A stretch of 64,000 nt of DNA from NCBI GenBank assembly GCA_011045955.1, contig DSBV01000109.1:1-64000 (forward strand), in the 5' to 3' direction. This DNA comes from Bacteroidales bacterium. Lineage in GTDB: Bacteria; Bacteroidota; Bacteroidia; Bacteroidales; Tenuifilaceae. Numbering within the stretch: the first letter of the stretch is position 1; every line of letters starts with the position of its first letter. The notes under the pieces were generated by a model. The model was given only the letters and a program-made list of their open reading frames with translations, had not been told where the DNA came from and made no database searches. Shown in pieces: positions 26,649 through 34,871 of the stretch. Made by a program: the position numbers and the translations under genes.

Positions 26649-29600
26649 ATGCTACTAGATAACAAAACAAAGACAGAAGATAGCAAATTTTACAAAGTAT
26701 TCGACTTTATTAAAAATTATTCAGAAAAAGGTGAGCTTAATATTGTTACAGGATTTTTCTCCATTTATGCTTTGGCATTAATGAAAGAGGATATAAATCA
26801 AGTGAATAAAATCAGGTTGATTTTGGGGAATCTTGTGCAAGACGAACCTCAACTTAACAAAATTATCGACTTACTTAATGGCAACCCAGGTATTACAAAC
26901 ACATTATCTTTAAGTGCATCGGCAAAAAAAGCAGTAGAATTTCTACAACAGGACAAAGTTTTGGTTAAGACAATCAAGCGGAATTTTTGCCACGCCAAAG
27001 CATACATTTACAAAGACAAAGACCCAAGAAAAAATTTTCATATCATTGGAAGCTCTAATTTAACAGATGCCGGGCTTGGAATAAAAGATAGCAGTAATAT
27101 TGAACTTAATACCGCTTCGACAGGAAATGACAACGATTATAAAGAAATTAAAAAATGGTTCAATTATCAATGGGATAATATAGCTCAAGCTTATGTTGAA
27201 CTGCCCGATAAATCAAAAGTTGATGTAAAAAAACATTTGATTGAAATTATTACCAATCTTTACAAACCTTGGAAGCCGGAAGATTTATACTATAAAGTGC
27301 TTTACGAATTATTCAAAGACGACCTACTCACATTTTCGACCGATGCCGAATTCAACCGTGAAATGTCGCATTTAGAAGAAACCCTTATTTATAATACTTT
27401 ATACCCATACCAACAAAAAGGTGTAATAAGTTTAATTAAAATGCTTCAAAAATTAAACGGTGCCATTCTTGCCGATGCTGTTGGATTGGGAAAAACATGG
27501 ACTACTTTGGCAGTGATGAAATATTTTGAATCAAAAGGCTATACCGTAATAGTGTTTTGTCCTAAAAAATTACGTAATAATTGGGAGCAATACCAATCGC
27601 ACAGAGGCTCAAGATTCGAAAGAGACGAAATAGAATATATAGTTAGAAATCATACAGACCTACAAGATGATAGATTAACAACCAGTTATCCTGACTTCCC
27701 GCTTATTAAAATTCAACGAAAACAGAAACTGCTTATTGTAATTGACGAAAGTCATAATTTACGAAATGATAAATCGTCGCGTTACAAATTCTTAGTTGAT
27801 CATGTTTTAATGCCTGATAAAAAGAAACGAGATGTAAAGGTTTTGCTACTTTCGGCAACTCCTATCAACAACAAATTGATAGACATAAGGAACCAGTTTA
27901 AATTAATAACCAAAGGACAAGATGATGGTTTTAAAGATACTGAATTAGAAATTGAAAGTTTAGAAAACATTTTTAGGAATGTTCAAAAAGATTTTGCAGA
28001 ATGGGCAAATCAGGACAATAAGAAAATTTCTGATTTCACAAGCAAATTACCTATAAAATTTGAAAAATTAACCGATGCACTTATTGTTGCCCGAACAAGA
28101 AAATTAATTGAAGACATGTTCGGGAAAATGAGTTTCCCTAAAAAAGAAGCCCCCATCAATGAGTTTATCTCTCCTGAAAACATTGGCAACTTATCATCAT
28201 TCGACGATATACTCAATGCGTTAAGGGTAAACCTGACTGCTTATCGCCCATCGGAATACATGAAAAACTTAAAAATTGAAAGTGTTTTAGAAAATCCTCA
28301 ATTGCGCGAAAAGTTTTTGGTTAAAATGATGTATATCTTGCTAATTAAACGACTTGAATCGAGCTGGTATTCATTTAAGCTTACTGTCGAAAACATTTTG
28401 AATCATCACACCAATGCATTACAAAAAGTTCAAGAATTTATTAAAACAAAACAAGATGCCACTATTGATAACGAACTTTCAAATGATGTGCAAGAAGACA
28501 TTGAAGACACAGCAGCAGAATTGAACACTGACGAAGAACAAGTAACATTCGGTAAAAAGAATCCGGTTGCCTTATCCTCGATAACTGATATCGAACTTTT
28601 TAAAAAACACCTCGAAGCCGATATTGAAAAGCTCAAAATACTAAAAGAAAATCTGGATAGTTTCGAAAAAGATTTTAACGAAAAAAAGATTAACGACCCC
28701 AAATTAAGTAAACTCATCGAGCACATCAAAACAAAACAAAAAGGCGGTAACAAAAAAATTTTAATTTTTACTGTTTTTAAAGACACTGCAAAATTCTTAT
28801 ACGAACAATTGAAAAAATGGGACATTAAAAACCTGGCTTATGTTTCAGGATCGATGAGCGAAACCATTGATGGTTATACAGGCGAAAAATTTGAAATCAT
28901 ACTTGAACGATTTGCTCCATATACCAAACTTTACCTTGAAAAAGATTGGACCGAGCTATATGAAAAAGCAAATCTCAGCCATGCGTTTAAAGAAGGAGAA
29001 AAATGGAACGTACCGTACGAAAAATGGCTGGAGCTTATTAAAAAATACGATAAAGTAACACTGAAAAAAATCGAAGCTCCTATTGATGTACTTATAGCAA
29101 CCGACTGTTTAAGCGAGGGGCAAAACTTACAAGATTGCGATACCGTTGTAAACTACGATATACATTGGAATCCGGTGCGGCTTATTCAGCGTATGGGGCG
29201 AATTGACCGACTGGGTTCTCCCAATAAAACTATTCGTGGCATAAACTTCTGGCCGGCAAAAAACTACGAAGATTATTTGCAATTAAAATCGAGGGTCGAA
29301 AATCGCATGGCACTTATGAGCGTTGTTGGTACTGAAATGGAAGAAAATCTATCGCCTGAATTTCAAAAAATAATTGAAGATAATCCGTTGTTACCAAAGC
29401 AAGCTCAAAAAATGCTCGACCAATTGCAAATAACCTGGGATGATATTGAAGTTAACACCGAAACACTTGGGCTAAATGACCTATCGCTTGAGCAGTTCAG
29501 ACAAGAATTGTACGAGTTTTTCAAAAAAAACGAAGAGTTTTTTACAAAAATGCCCAATGGTGTATTTACAGGGTTTAAATTTAAGCCCAGCCGGAATTGG

Positions 29601-30020
29601 AAAGCAATACCCGATAGTATTGTAGCCGTTCTGGGCTATCCCAAACGACCCGACGAGGTTACCAACCACGTTTACGAAGAAATATATCTTCTGCATCGAG
29701 CTATAGATGATAAAGCAAATGGAGTTTTGTTGAATAACAATCAGGAAATTCTTGCTTTGTTGCGACACCACAAACTCGAACCCCGTTATGTTCCTGAAAA
29801 CATCGAAAATGCCGATAAAGACATCATTCAAAAACTATCCGATACTGTTTCGAACTGGGTTTATTCGCAAGCAATACCAGTAGCTGTTAACCAAATTCAA
29901 AATCTATTTACCGGCGAAGCAACGCTGAAAAATATTTCGCCAGAAAATATAAAACTTGAACAAAAGTTTAAACCCAATAATTTTGATTTAATCAACTGGT
30001 TTGTAATATCAAATAAGTAA
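26649..30020 (+). CDS. PLD-nuclease/SNF2-type helicase of a restriction-like defence system
   Basis: 1123 aa. The N-terminus is a phospholipase-D-type nuclease domain with one HxK motif (CHAKAYIYK, His115) and GSSNLTDAGLG. A SNF2/DEAD-like helicase follows: Walker A VGLGKT near residue 279, DESH at 366-369, LLLSATPINN, and the C-terminal helicase motifs CLSEGQNLQD and RMGRIDRLG near 848. Such proteins couple ATP-driven movement on DNA with cleavage. Only 5 bp separate it from the methylase gene. It is AT-rich relative to flanking housekeeping genes, consistent with horizontal transfer. Confidence 0.9.
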   Translation: MLLDNKTKTEDSKFYKVFDFIKNYSEKGELNIVTGFFSIYALALMKEDINQVNKIRLILGNLVQDEPQLNKIIDLLNGNPGITNTLSLSASAKKAVEFLQQDKVLVKTIKRNFCHAKAYIYKDKDPRKNFHIIGSSNLTDAGLGIKDSSNIELNTASTGNDNDYKEIKKWFNYQWDNIAQAYVELPDKSKVDVKKHLIEIITNLYKPWKPEDLYYKVLYELFKDDLLTFSTDAEFNREMSHLEETLIYNTLYPYQQKGVISLIKMLQKLNGAILADAVGLGKTWTTLAVMKYFESKGYTVIVFCPKKLRNNWEQYQSHRGSRFERDEIEYIVRNHTDLQDDRLTTSYPDFPLIKIQRKQKLLIVIDESHNLRNDKSSRYKFLVDHVLMPDKKKRDVKVLLLSATPINNKLIDIRNQFKLITKGQDDGFKDTELEIESLENIFRNVQKDFAEWANQDNKKISDFTSKLPIKFEKLTDALIVARTRKLIEDMFGKMSFPKKEAPINEFISPENIGNLSSFDDILNALRVNLTAYRPSEYMKNLKIESVLENPQLREKFLVKMMYILLIKRLESSWYSFKLTVENILNHHTNALQKVQEFIKTKQDATIDNELSNDVQEDIEDTAAELNTDEEQVTFGKKNPVALSSITDIELFKKHLEADIEKLKILKENLDSFEKDFNEKKINDPKLSKLIEHIKTKQKGGNKKILIFTVFKDTAKFLYEQLKKWDIKNLAYVSGSMSETIDGYTGEKFEIILERFAPYTKLYLEKDWTELYEKANLSHAFKEGEKWNVPYEKWLELIKKYDKVTLKKIEAPIDVLIATDCLSEGQNLQDCDTVVNYDIHWNPVRLIQRMGRIDRLGSPNKTIRGINFWPAKNYEDYLQLKSRVENRMALMSVVGTEMEENLSPEFQKIIEDNPLLPKQAQKMLDQLQITWDDIEVNTETLGLNDLSLEQFRQELYEFFKKNEEFFTKMPNGVFTGFKFKPSRNWKAIPDSIVAVLGYPKRPDEVTNHVYEEIYLLHRAIDDKANGVLLNNNQEILALLRHHKLEPRYVPENIENADKDIIQKLSDTVSNWVYSQAIPVAVNQIQNLFTGEATLKNISPENIKLEQKFKPNNFDLINWFVISNK

Positions 30021-30025
30021 GCCCT

Positions 30026-30976
30026 ATGGACCTTTCATTATTTAATACTGCTAATCTTTTCGAAGCTTCCACTCATCTTTTTCAGCAGTTGGGTATCAAG
30101 CTCAACTCAAATACAGCCGAAGCATTGCCAACAAAAAAATTGTTGAGTGGCTTTTACAAAGACAACGACACTTTTAATTCCATTATAAACACTTATTTTA
30201 TTGGAATTATTGACGATTCGGTGTTTCAAACAACTGGTAAAGGTGATGTTAAATACAGCATTCACGAGGTTTTGCATCCCGATTTTCATCAGGACGATAA
30301 CGGGTACAATGGGCTGATGATTTTTGCATTTGAGCTTACCAGAAAACCTACACGAACCGAAATATCTGAACTTACAAGGGCTTTTAATCGCATAAGCCAA
30401 AAAATGCCGGTAGCATTACTGTTAAAGTATCCTTCCGTATTGCCATCGGAAGGTAATGAAGCTCTTATTTCACTTGCCATTAGCGAACGATTCAAATATC
30501 TGCAACACTGGCGACAAGGCGAAAAAGTAGGGAAAATTATTATTCTAAAAGACATTGCTACATACCATACCCATGCCGGACATCAACGTATATTGCTCGA
30601 CCTTGTAAAACCAAGTGGAGTTACAAACTTTAAACAGCTTCATGCACATTGGTTACAGGTATTAGATGTAAACGTTCTGAACAAAAAATTCTTTAAGGAG
30701 ATTGCCAATTGGTACTTCTGGGCAAAGGATAAAGTGCAATTCCCTGACGATATTGAAAAAAACGAACAGGTTCGTAATGCCACCAACCTTATTCGCCTTA
30801 TTACTCGAATCATATTTATTTGGTTTATCAAAGAAAAAAATCTTGTACCTGCTGCATTGTTTGATAAAAAATACCTTTCTACCATTTTGAAAGATTTTAT
30901 GCAAACAAAAACTCTGACAATTATTACAAGGCCATATTGCAAAACCTCTTTTTTGGAACCCTCAACCAAAAAATGA
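30026..30976 (+). CDS. N-terminal part of frameshifted Eco57I-like (class IIG) restriction-modification enzyme
   Basis: 316-aa fragment. After residue ~295 (ILKDFMQTK) the frame runs into 20 unrelated residues and stops. Reading one frame over from the A run at 30907-30911 restores NSDNYYKAILQNLFFGTLNQ, which joins smoothly to the next reading frame. One A appears to be missing. The part covers the N-terminal region before the methyltransferase core, containing LIRLITRIIFIWFIKEKNLV. With 30937-34473 it would make a single enzyme of about 1480 aa. Confidence 0.85.
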   Translation: MDLSLFNTANLFEASTHLFQQLGIKLNSNTAEALPTKKLLSGFYKDNDTFNSIINTYFIGIIDDSVFQTTGKGDVKYSIHEVLHPDFHQDDNGYNGLMIFAFELTRKPTRTEISELTRAFNRISQKMPVALLLKYPSVLPSEGNEALISLAISERFKYLQHWRQGEKVGKIIILKDIATYHTHAGHQRILLDLVKPSGVTNFKQLHAHWLQVLDVNVLNKKFFKEIANWYFWAKDKVQFPDDIEKNEQVRNATNLIRLITRIIFIWFIKEKNLVPAALFDKKYLSTILKDFMQTKTLTIITRPYCKTSFLEPSTKK

Positions 30977-33900
30977 ATGAACGCAAATTTGCTAAAGACG
31001 ACAACATACAAACCAACAGAACCGAATACGGAGTAAAAAACCTGTACCGCTATGCCAATCTTTTTAAAATACCTGAACAAGAAGTGCTTAACTTATTTAA
31101 AGATATTCCGTTTTTAAATGGAGGTTTGTTCGACTGTTTGGACAAACCCAACGACGAGGACAAAATTATTTATGTGGACGGTTTTAGCCGCAATGCCAAA
31201 AAACAAGCTCACGTGCCCGATTATTTATTTTTTGACGACGGACAAGAAACTAAACTCAACGAAACTTACCAAACGTCAAACAATAGCTACAATTGCAAAG
31301 GACTGATAAACCTATTAGAAAGTTACAAATTTACCGTTGCCGAAAACACTCCCTTAGAAGAAGAAATTGCCCTCGACCCCGAATTGTTGGGTAAAGTATT
31401 TGAAGAACTATTGGCAAATTACAATCCCGAAACTCAAACCACTGCCCGCAAGCAAACCGGTAGTTTTTATACACCCCGCGAGATTGTTGACTATATGGTT
31501 GACGAATCGTTGCTCGAATACCTAAAAGGTGCCCTCAGCATCCCTGCTGACGGTGAAGATGATAACGATAGATTCTCTGCACACGAATTCTTCAACCCCA
31601 ACAACGAAATTCAAATTCATCAGGGGAATTTACCACACTGGCAACAAGAAAATGTTTGGTACTTTGTTACCTTTAGGCTGGCCGATTCCATCCCTACTGA
31701 AGTTGCTGAACAAATCAAGGTTGAGCGTGAAATATGGCTTAAAAATAACTCTAAGAATCCAAATAGCGAATACTCAAAGGAGCAACTCAAGGAGTATAAT
31801 AGGTTGTTTTCAGATAGAGTTGAAAAATTGCTCAACGATTACCATGGCAGTTGTATATTGAAAAACAAGGAAATCGCAAACATTGTTAAAAATGCAATAG
31901 AAAATTTTAATAATCAAAGATATTTGTTAGACGAATGGGTGATTATGCCTAATCATGTTCATATACTGGTTAAGCCCTTGGCTGAAAATAAACTATCCGA
32001 TATTTTACATTCATGGAAGTCGTTTACTGCCAACGAAATCAATAAAGCATTAAACAAAAAAGGTCAAGTATGGATGCACGAATCCTATGACCATATTGTA
32101 CGAAACGAACGTGCATTTCGAGCCATTAGAAATTACATTCGCCAAAATCCGGTAAAAGCAAAATTGGCAGAGGGTGAGTTTTTGATTTCTGAAAGTAAAG
32201 CTGAGAGGAGCAAGGATACTTCTGCTACCTTAGAACAACGATTACGCGACCTTCTCTCTTATTCCGAAAATTCCAATCCGTTTAACGAAGCCGAAACTCA
32301 ACAACTTATAGCAGCCATTAACAATTGCAAAATACTTGACCCTGCCTGCGGTTCGGGCGCATTCCCCATGGGTATTCTGCACAAAATGGTGCATATACTC
32401 CAAAAAATCGATCCTAATAACAAAAAATGGAAAGCACAGCAAAAAGAAAAAATTATTGGCGACCAAATTAAACAACTCGAAAATGACAAAAAAGCTATTG
32501 AGGGCTTAAGCGATAAAGCCGTAAGAGAAAAGGCTATTCAAGCCGTAGACGAACGACTTAAAGAAATTAGAGAAATTTTTGAAAGCAAAAACTATTTCGA
32601 CGACTACGCACGTAAACTCTACCTGATTGAAAACTGCATTTATGGCATTGACATACAGCCCATAGCCGTGCAAATTGCTAAACTGCGATTTTTTATTTCG
32701 CTGATTATCGACCAGGACAAAGATCCTACTCAAGAAAATCTCGGTTTTCGCTCTTTGCCCAACCTCGAAACTAAATTTGTAGCCGCCAATACCCTCATTG
32801 GTTTAGATAAACCGCAACAATTCGCTATTCGAAATCCCCAAATAGATGAAACAGAAAAACAACTCAAACAGCTACGACACGAGTATTTTACAGCCAACAC
32901 CCGAAAAAAGAAACTTAAACTTCAGGCTAAGGACAAAAATCTACGAAAACAAATTGCAGAACTACTAAAAAACGACGGCTGGCCCAGCTTAGTTGCCGAA
33001 CAAATTTCAAGCTTCGACCCGTACGACCAAAACCACTTTGCCAACTGGTTCGACCCCGAATGGATGTTTGGACACGACCTAAAAAACGGTTTTGATATTG
33101 TTATTGGTAACCCGCCGTACATTCAACTTCAAAAAGCTTTTAATTACAAAAATAAGTATGCTGATTTATACAAAGACCAGAACTACAAAACCTTTGATAG
33201 AACCGGCGATATTTATTGCCTGTTCTACGAAAAAGGAATTCAACTGTTAAAAGAAAATGGTTTGCTTGCTTACATCACCTCCAACAAATGGATGCGAGCC
33301 GGCTATGGAGAAAAACTGCGGGAATTTTTTATTAAGCACAAGCCTTTGCAACTTGTTGATTTAGGTCCGGGCGTGTTTCAAAATGCAACTGTGGATACTA
33401 ATATTTTGATAATACAAAAATTTGCCTCCAGAGTCTCTGCTGAAGTTTCATCCCCTAGCAAAGATGCTTCAGATACTTTAGCTGTTACTCTACAAAAAGA
33501 GGATAAAGATGACATTACCAAAGCATTGACCGAAAAAGGCGTGCGGCTTACCAAACTTACAAAAGATGCTTGGTTTATAGGAAGCGATGCTGAACAGAAG
33601 CTTAAAGCAAAAATAGAGAAAATTGGCAAACCCCTGAAAGAATGGGATGTGAAAATTTATCGTGGTGTATTAACTGGTTTAAACAAAGCCTTTATCATTA
33701 CCACCGAAAAACGGGATGAAATACTAAATAATTGCCAAGACGAGGACGAACGCATCCGCACCGAAGCCATCATCAAGCCCATCTTGCGAGGCAGAGACAT
33801 TAAACGTTACCATTACCAGTGGGCAGGTTTGTGGGTGATTTTTATCCCTTGGCATTTTCCATTACACGAAGATTTAACTATTCAGGGGACAAGCGAAAAA

Positions 33901-34473
33901 GCAGAAAAAGAATTTCAAAAGAAATATCCCTCAATTTATCATCACTTATTACAATTTAAAGATGCTCTATCAAAAAGGAACAAAGAAGAAACAGGTATAA
34001 GATATGAGTGGTATGCAATGCAAAGATGTGCCGCAACCTACTACCCCGAGTTTGAGAAGGAGAAGGTGGCATTTAAAGCAGTTGGAAAGAACTTAACATT
34101 TTCATTATTTAAGCCAGGAACAATGATTAGTGCACCAGCATCTTTTATGACTTCAAATTTTAATAAATATATTTTAGGACTATTATGTTCGTCATTTACA
34201 TTCTATTTTGTTTTAAAGAATGCTGATAAAACTGGAGCTGGTGATGTAATGCTCAATGTACAGTCGTTTCAGAAAATTCCCCTTCCCCCCATCACATCAA
34301 CCACTGAGCCCATCGTAAATCAAATAGAGGCTTTGGTGGATAAAATTTTAGAGGCAAAAAAGCAAAACCCAGAAGCCGACACCCGCCAGCGGGAAAAAGA
34401 AATAGACCAGCTGGTTTATAAACTATATGATTTAACAGAGGAGGAAATAAAAATAATAGAAGGAGGGGAATGA
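30937..34473 (+). CDS. C-terminal part of Eco57I-like restriction-modification methylase with inserted RayT domain
   Basis: 1178 aa in the shifted frame. KQTGSFYTPREIVDYMVDE is the motif X region; motif I is DPACGSGAFPMG (from residue 468) and motif IV NPPY starts at 725, making it an N6-adenine methyltransferase. The C-terminal half should contain target recognition (VYRGVLTGLNKAFII, ILRGRDIKRY, KIPLPPI). Between motifs X and I, residues about 224-415 are a complete RayT transposase domain, absent from ordinary members of this family. Follows the PLD-helicase gene, so modification and cleavage likely form one system. Confidence 0.88.
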   Translation: MQNLFFGTLNQKMNERKFAKDDNIQTNRTEYGVKNLYRYANLFKIPEQEVLNLFKDIPFLNGGLFDCLDKPNDEDKIIYVDGFSRNAKKQAHVPDYLFFDDGQETKLNETYQTSNNSYNCKGLINLLESYKFTVAENTPLEEEIALDPELLGKVFEELLANYNPETQTTARKQTGSFYTPREIVDYMVDESLLEYLKGALSIPADGEDDNDRFSAHEFFNPNNEIQIHQGNLPHWQQENVWYFVTFRLADSIPTEVAEQIKVEREIWLKNNSKNPNSEYSKEQLKEYNRLFSDRVEKLLNDYHGSCILKNKEIANIVKNAIENFNNQRYLLDEWVIMPNHVHILVKPLAENKLSDILHSWKSFTANEINKALNKKGQVWMHESYDHIVRNERAFRAIRNYIRQNPVKAKLAEGEFLISESKAERSKDTSATLEQRLRDLLSYSENSNPFNEAETQQLIAAINNCKILDPACGSGAFPMGILHKMVHILQKIDPNNKKWKAQQKEKIIGDQIKQLENDKKAIEGLSDKAVREKAIQAVDERLKEIREIFESKNYFDDYARKLYLIENCIYGIDIQPIAVQIAKLRFFISLIIDQDKDPTQENLGFRSLPNLETKFVAANTLIGLDKPQQFAIRNPQIDETEKQLKQLRHEYFTANTRKKKLKLQAKDKNLRKQIAELLKNDGWPSLVAEQISSFDPYDQNHFANWFDPEWMFGHDLKNGFDIVIGNPPYIQLQKAFNYKNKYADLYKDQNYKTFDRTGDIYCLFYEKGIQLLKENGLLAYITSNKWMRAGYGEKLREFFIKHKPLQLVDLGPGVFQNATVDTNILIIQKFASRVSAEVSSPSKDASDTLAVTLQKEDKDDITKALTEKGVRLTKLTKDAWFIGSDAEQKLKAKIEKIGKPLKEWDVKIYRGVLTGLNKAFIITTEKRDEILNNCQDEDERIRTEAIIKPILRGRDIKRYHYQWAGLWVIFIPWHFPLHEDLTIQGTSEKAEKEFQKKYPSIYHHLLQFKDALSKRNKEETGIRYEWYAMQRCAATYYPEFEKEKVAFKAVGKNLTFSLFKPGTMISAPASFMTSNFNKYILGLLCSSFTFYFVLKNADKTGAGDVMLNVQSFQKIPLPPITSTTEPIVNQIEALVDKILEAKKQNPEADTRQREKEIDQLVYKLYDLTEEEIKIIEGGE
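31535..31550 (+). repeat. REP-like hairpin at the 5' edge of the RayT module
   Basis: TCAGC (31535-31539)/GCTGA (31546-31550) with loop ATCCCT. AGCATCCCTGCT is an imperfect inverted match to AGCAAGGATACT at the other end of the module. Confidence 0.4.
31606..32181 (+). mobile_element. RayT (REP-associated tyrosine transposase, HUH/Y1) domain inserted in frame
   Basis: Encodes residues about 224-415 of the methylase reading frame. The RayT pattern is complete: GNLPHWQQENVWYFVTFRLA at the start, the HUH motif MPNHVHIL (His340 and His342), SWKSFTANEINK, and the catalytic-Tyr region HIVRNERAFRAIRNYIRQNP (Tyr400). Free-standing RayTs bind and cleave REP hairpins as single strands. Here the module is open at both ends, keeps its catalytic residues and is fused without a stop to the host protein. 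Confidence 0.85.
32190..32229 (+). repeat. REP-like hairpin at the 3' edge of the RayT module
   Basis: GAAAGTA (32191-32197) pairs with TACTTC (32217-32222) with one bulged A; the 3' arm reads AGCAAGGATACTTCTGCTAC (32209-32228). Confidence 0.4.
33440..33476 (+). repeat. second REP-like hairpin in the methylase 3' half
   Basis: CTGAAG (33440-33445)/CTTCAG (33467-33472) with inner CATC (33449-33452)/GATG (33463-33466). Its 3' side AGCAAAGATGCTTCAGATAC matches AGCAAGGATACTTCTGCTAC beside the RayT module at 15 or more of 20 positions. It encodes a Ser/Ala-rich stretch between methylase motifs and the recognition region, which looks like a small in-frame insertion. Confidence 0.4.
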
Positions 34474-34504
34474 GTAAATTTGTACATCAATAAAAAAATA
34501 GCTT

Positions 34505-34564
34505 ATGAAAGTTTTATTAGATACAAATATCATCACTCATCGAGAAACCATTTATTTCTTTTGA
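34505..34564 (+). pseudogene. truncated PIN-domain gene
   Basis: ATG at 34505 opens MKVLLDTNIITHRET, the canonical first strand of a PIN-domain ribonuclease with its first catalytic Asp in LLDTNI. After 19 codons the frame ends at TGA inside a short repeat. The rest of the PIN domain is not found downstream. Its place 30 bp after the methylase suggests that a third gene of the cassette was lost by insertion or deletion at this point. Confidence 0.65.
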
Positions 34565-34706
34565 CCAAATTGAGGGGTAAAAAATTGTCTTTTTTTGACC
34601 AAGTGAAAAAAAAGAAATAATAATTATTTGTATGTCAATAACTTTTATTGACCAAAATACGGGGTAAAAAATCGTCTTTTTTTAGACCAAGTGAAAAAAA
34701 GAAATA
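34561..34706 (+). repeat. two ~60-bp direct repeats, period 87 bp
   Basis: Copies begin TTGACCAAA at 34561 and 34648, share GGGGTAAAAAAT, GTCTTTTTTT, GACCAAGTGAAAAAAA and GAAATA in the same order, and differ by a few substitutions and single-base gaps. The first copy starts where the PIN reading frame breaks. The following 34707-34871 is AT-rich without a recognised feature. Confidence 0.75.
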
Positions 34707-34871
34707 GCCCAACTTGTTATTAAAAATCGTAATAATCACTTAATCAATTAGTTATGAGTTTTGTTTTCAGTTTTCGAGGACTACGGATTTTTTATATAAT
34801 TATGGCATCAGTTTGAAGCGTGAAACATTGTCCGGCTCGGCAATAAAGATCTACCGCCTGTTATGGGCTGT

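Noticed and set aside
34561-34706. Insertion sequence
   Set aside because: No transposase or terminal inverted repeats; only two short direct repeats are present.
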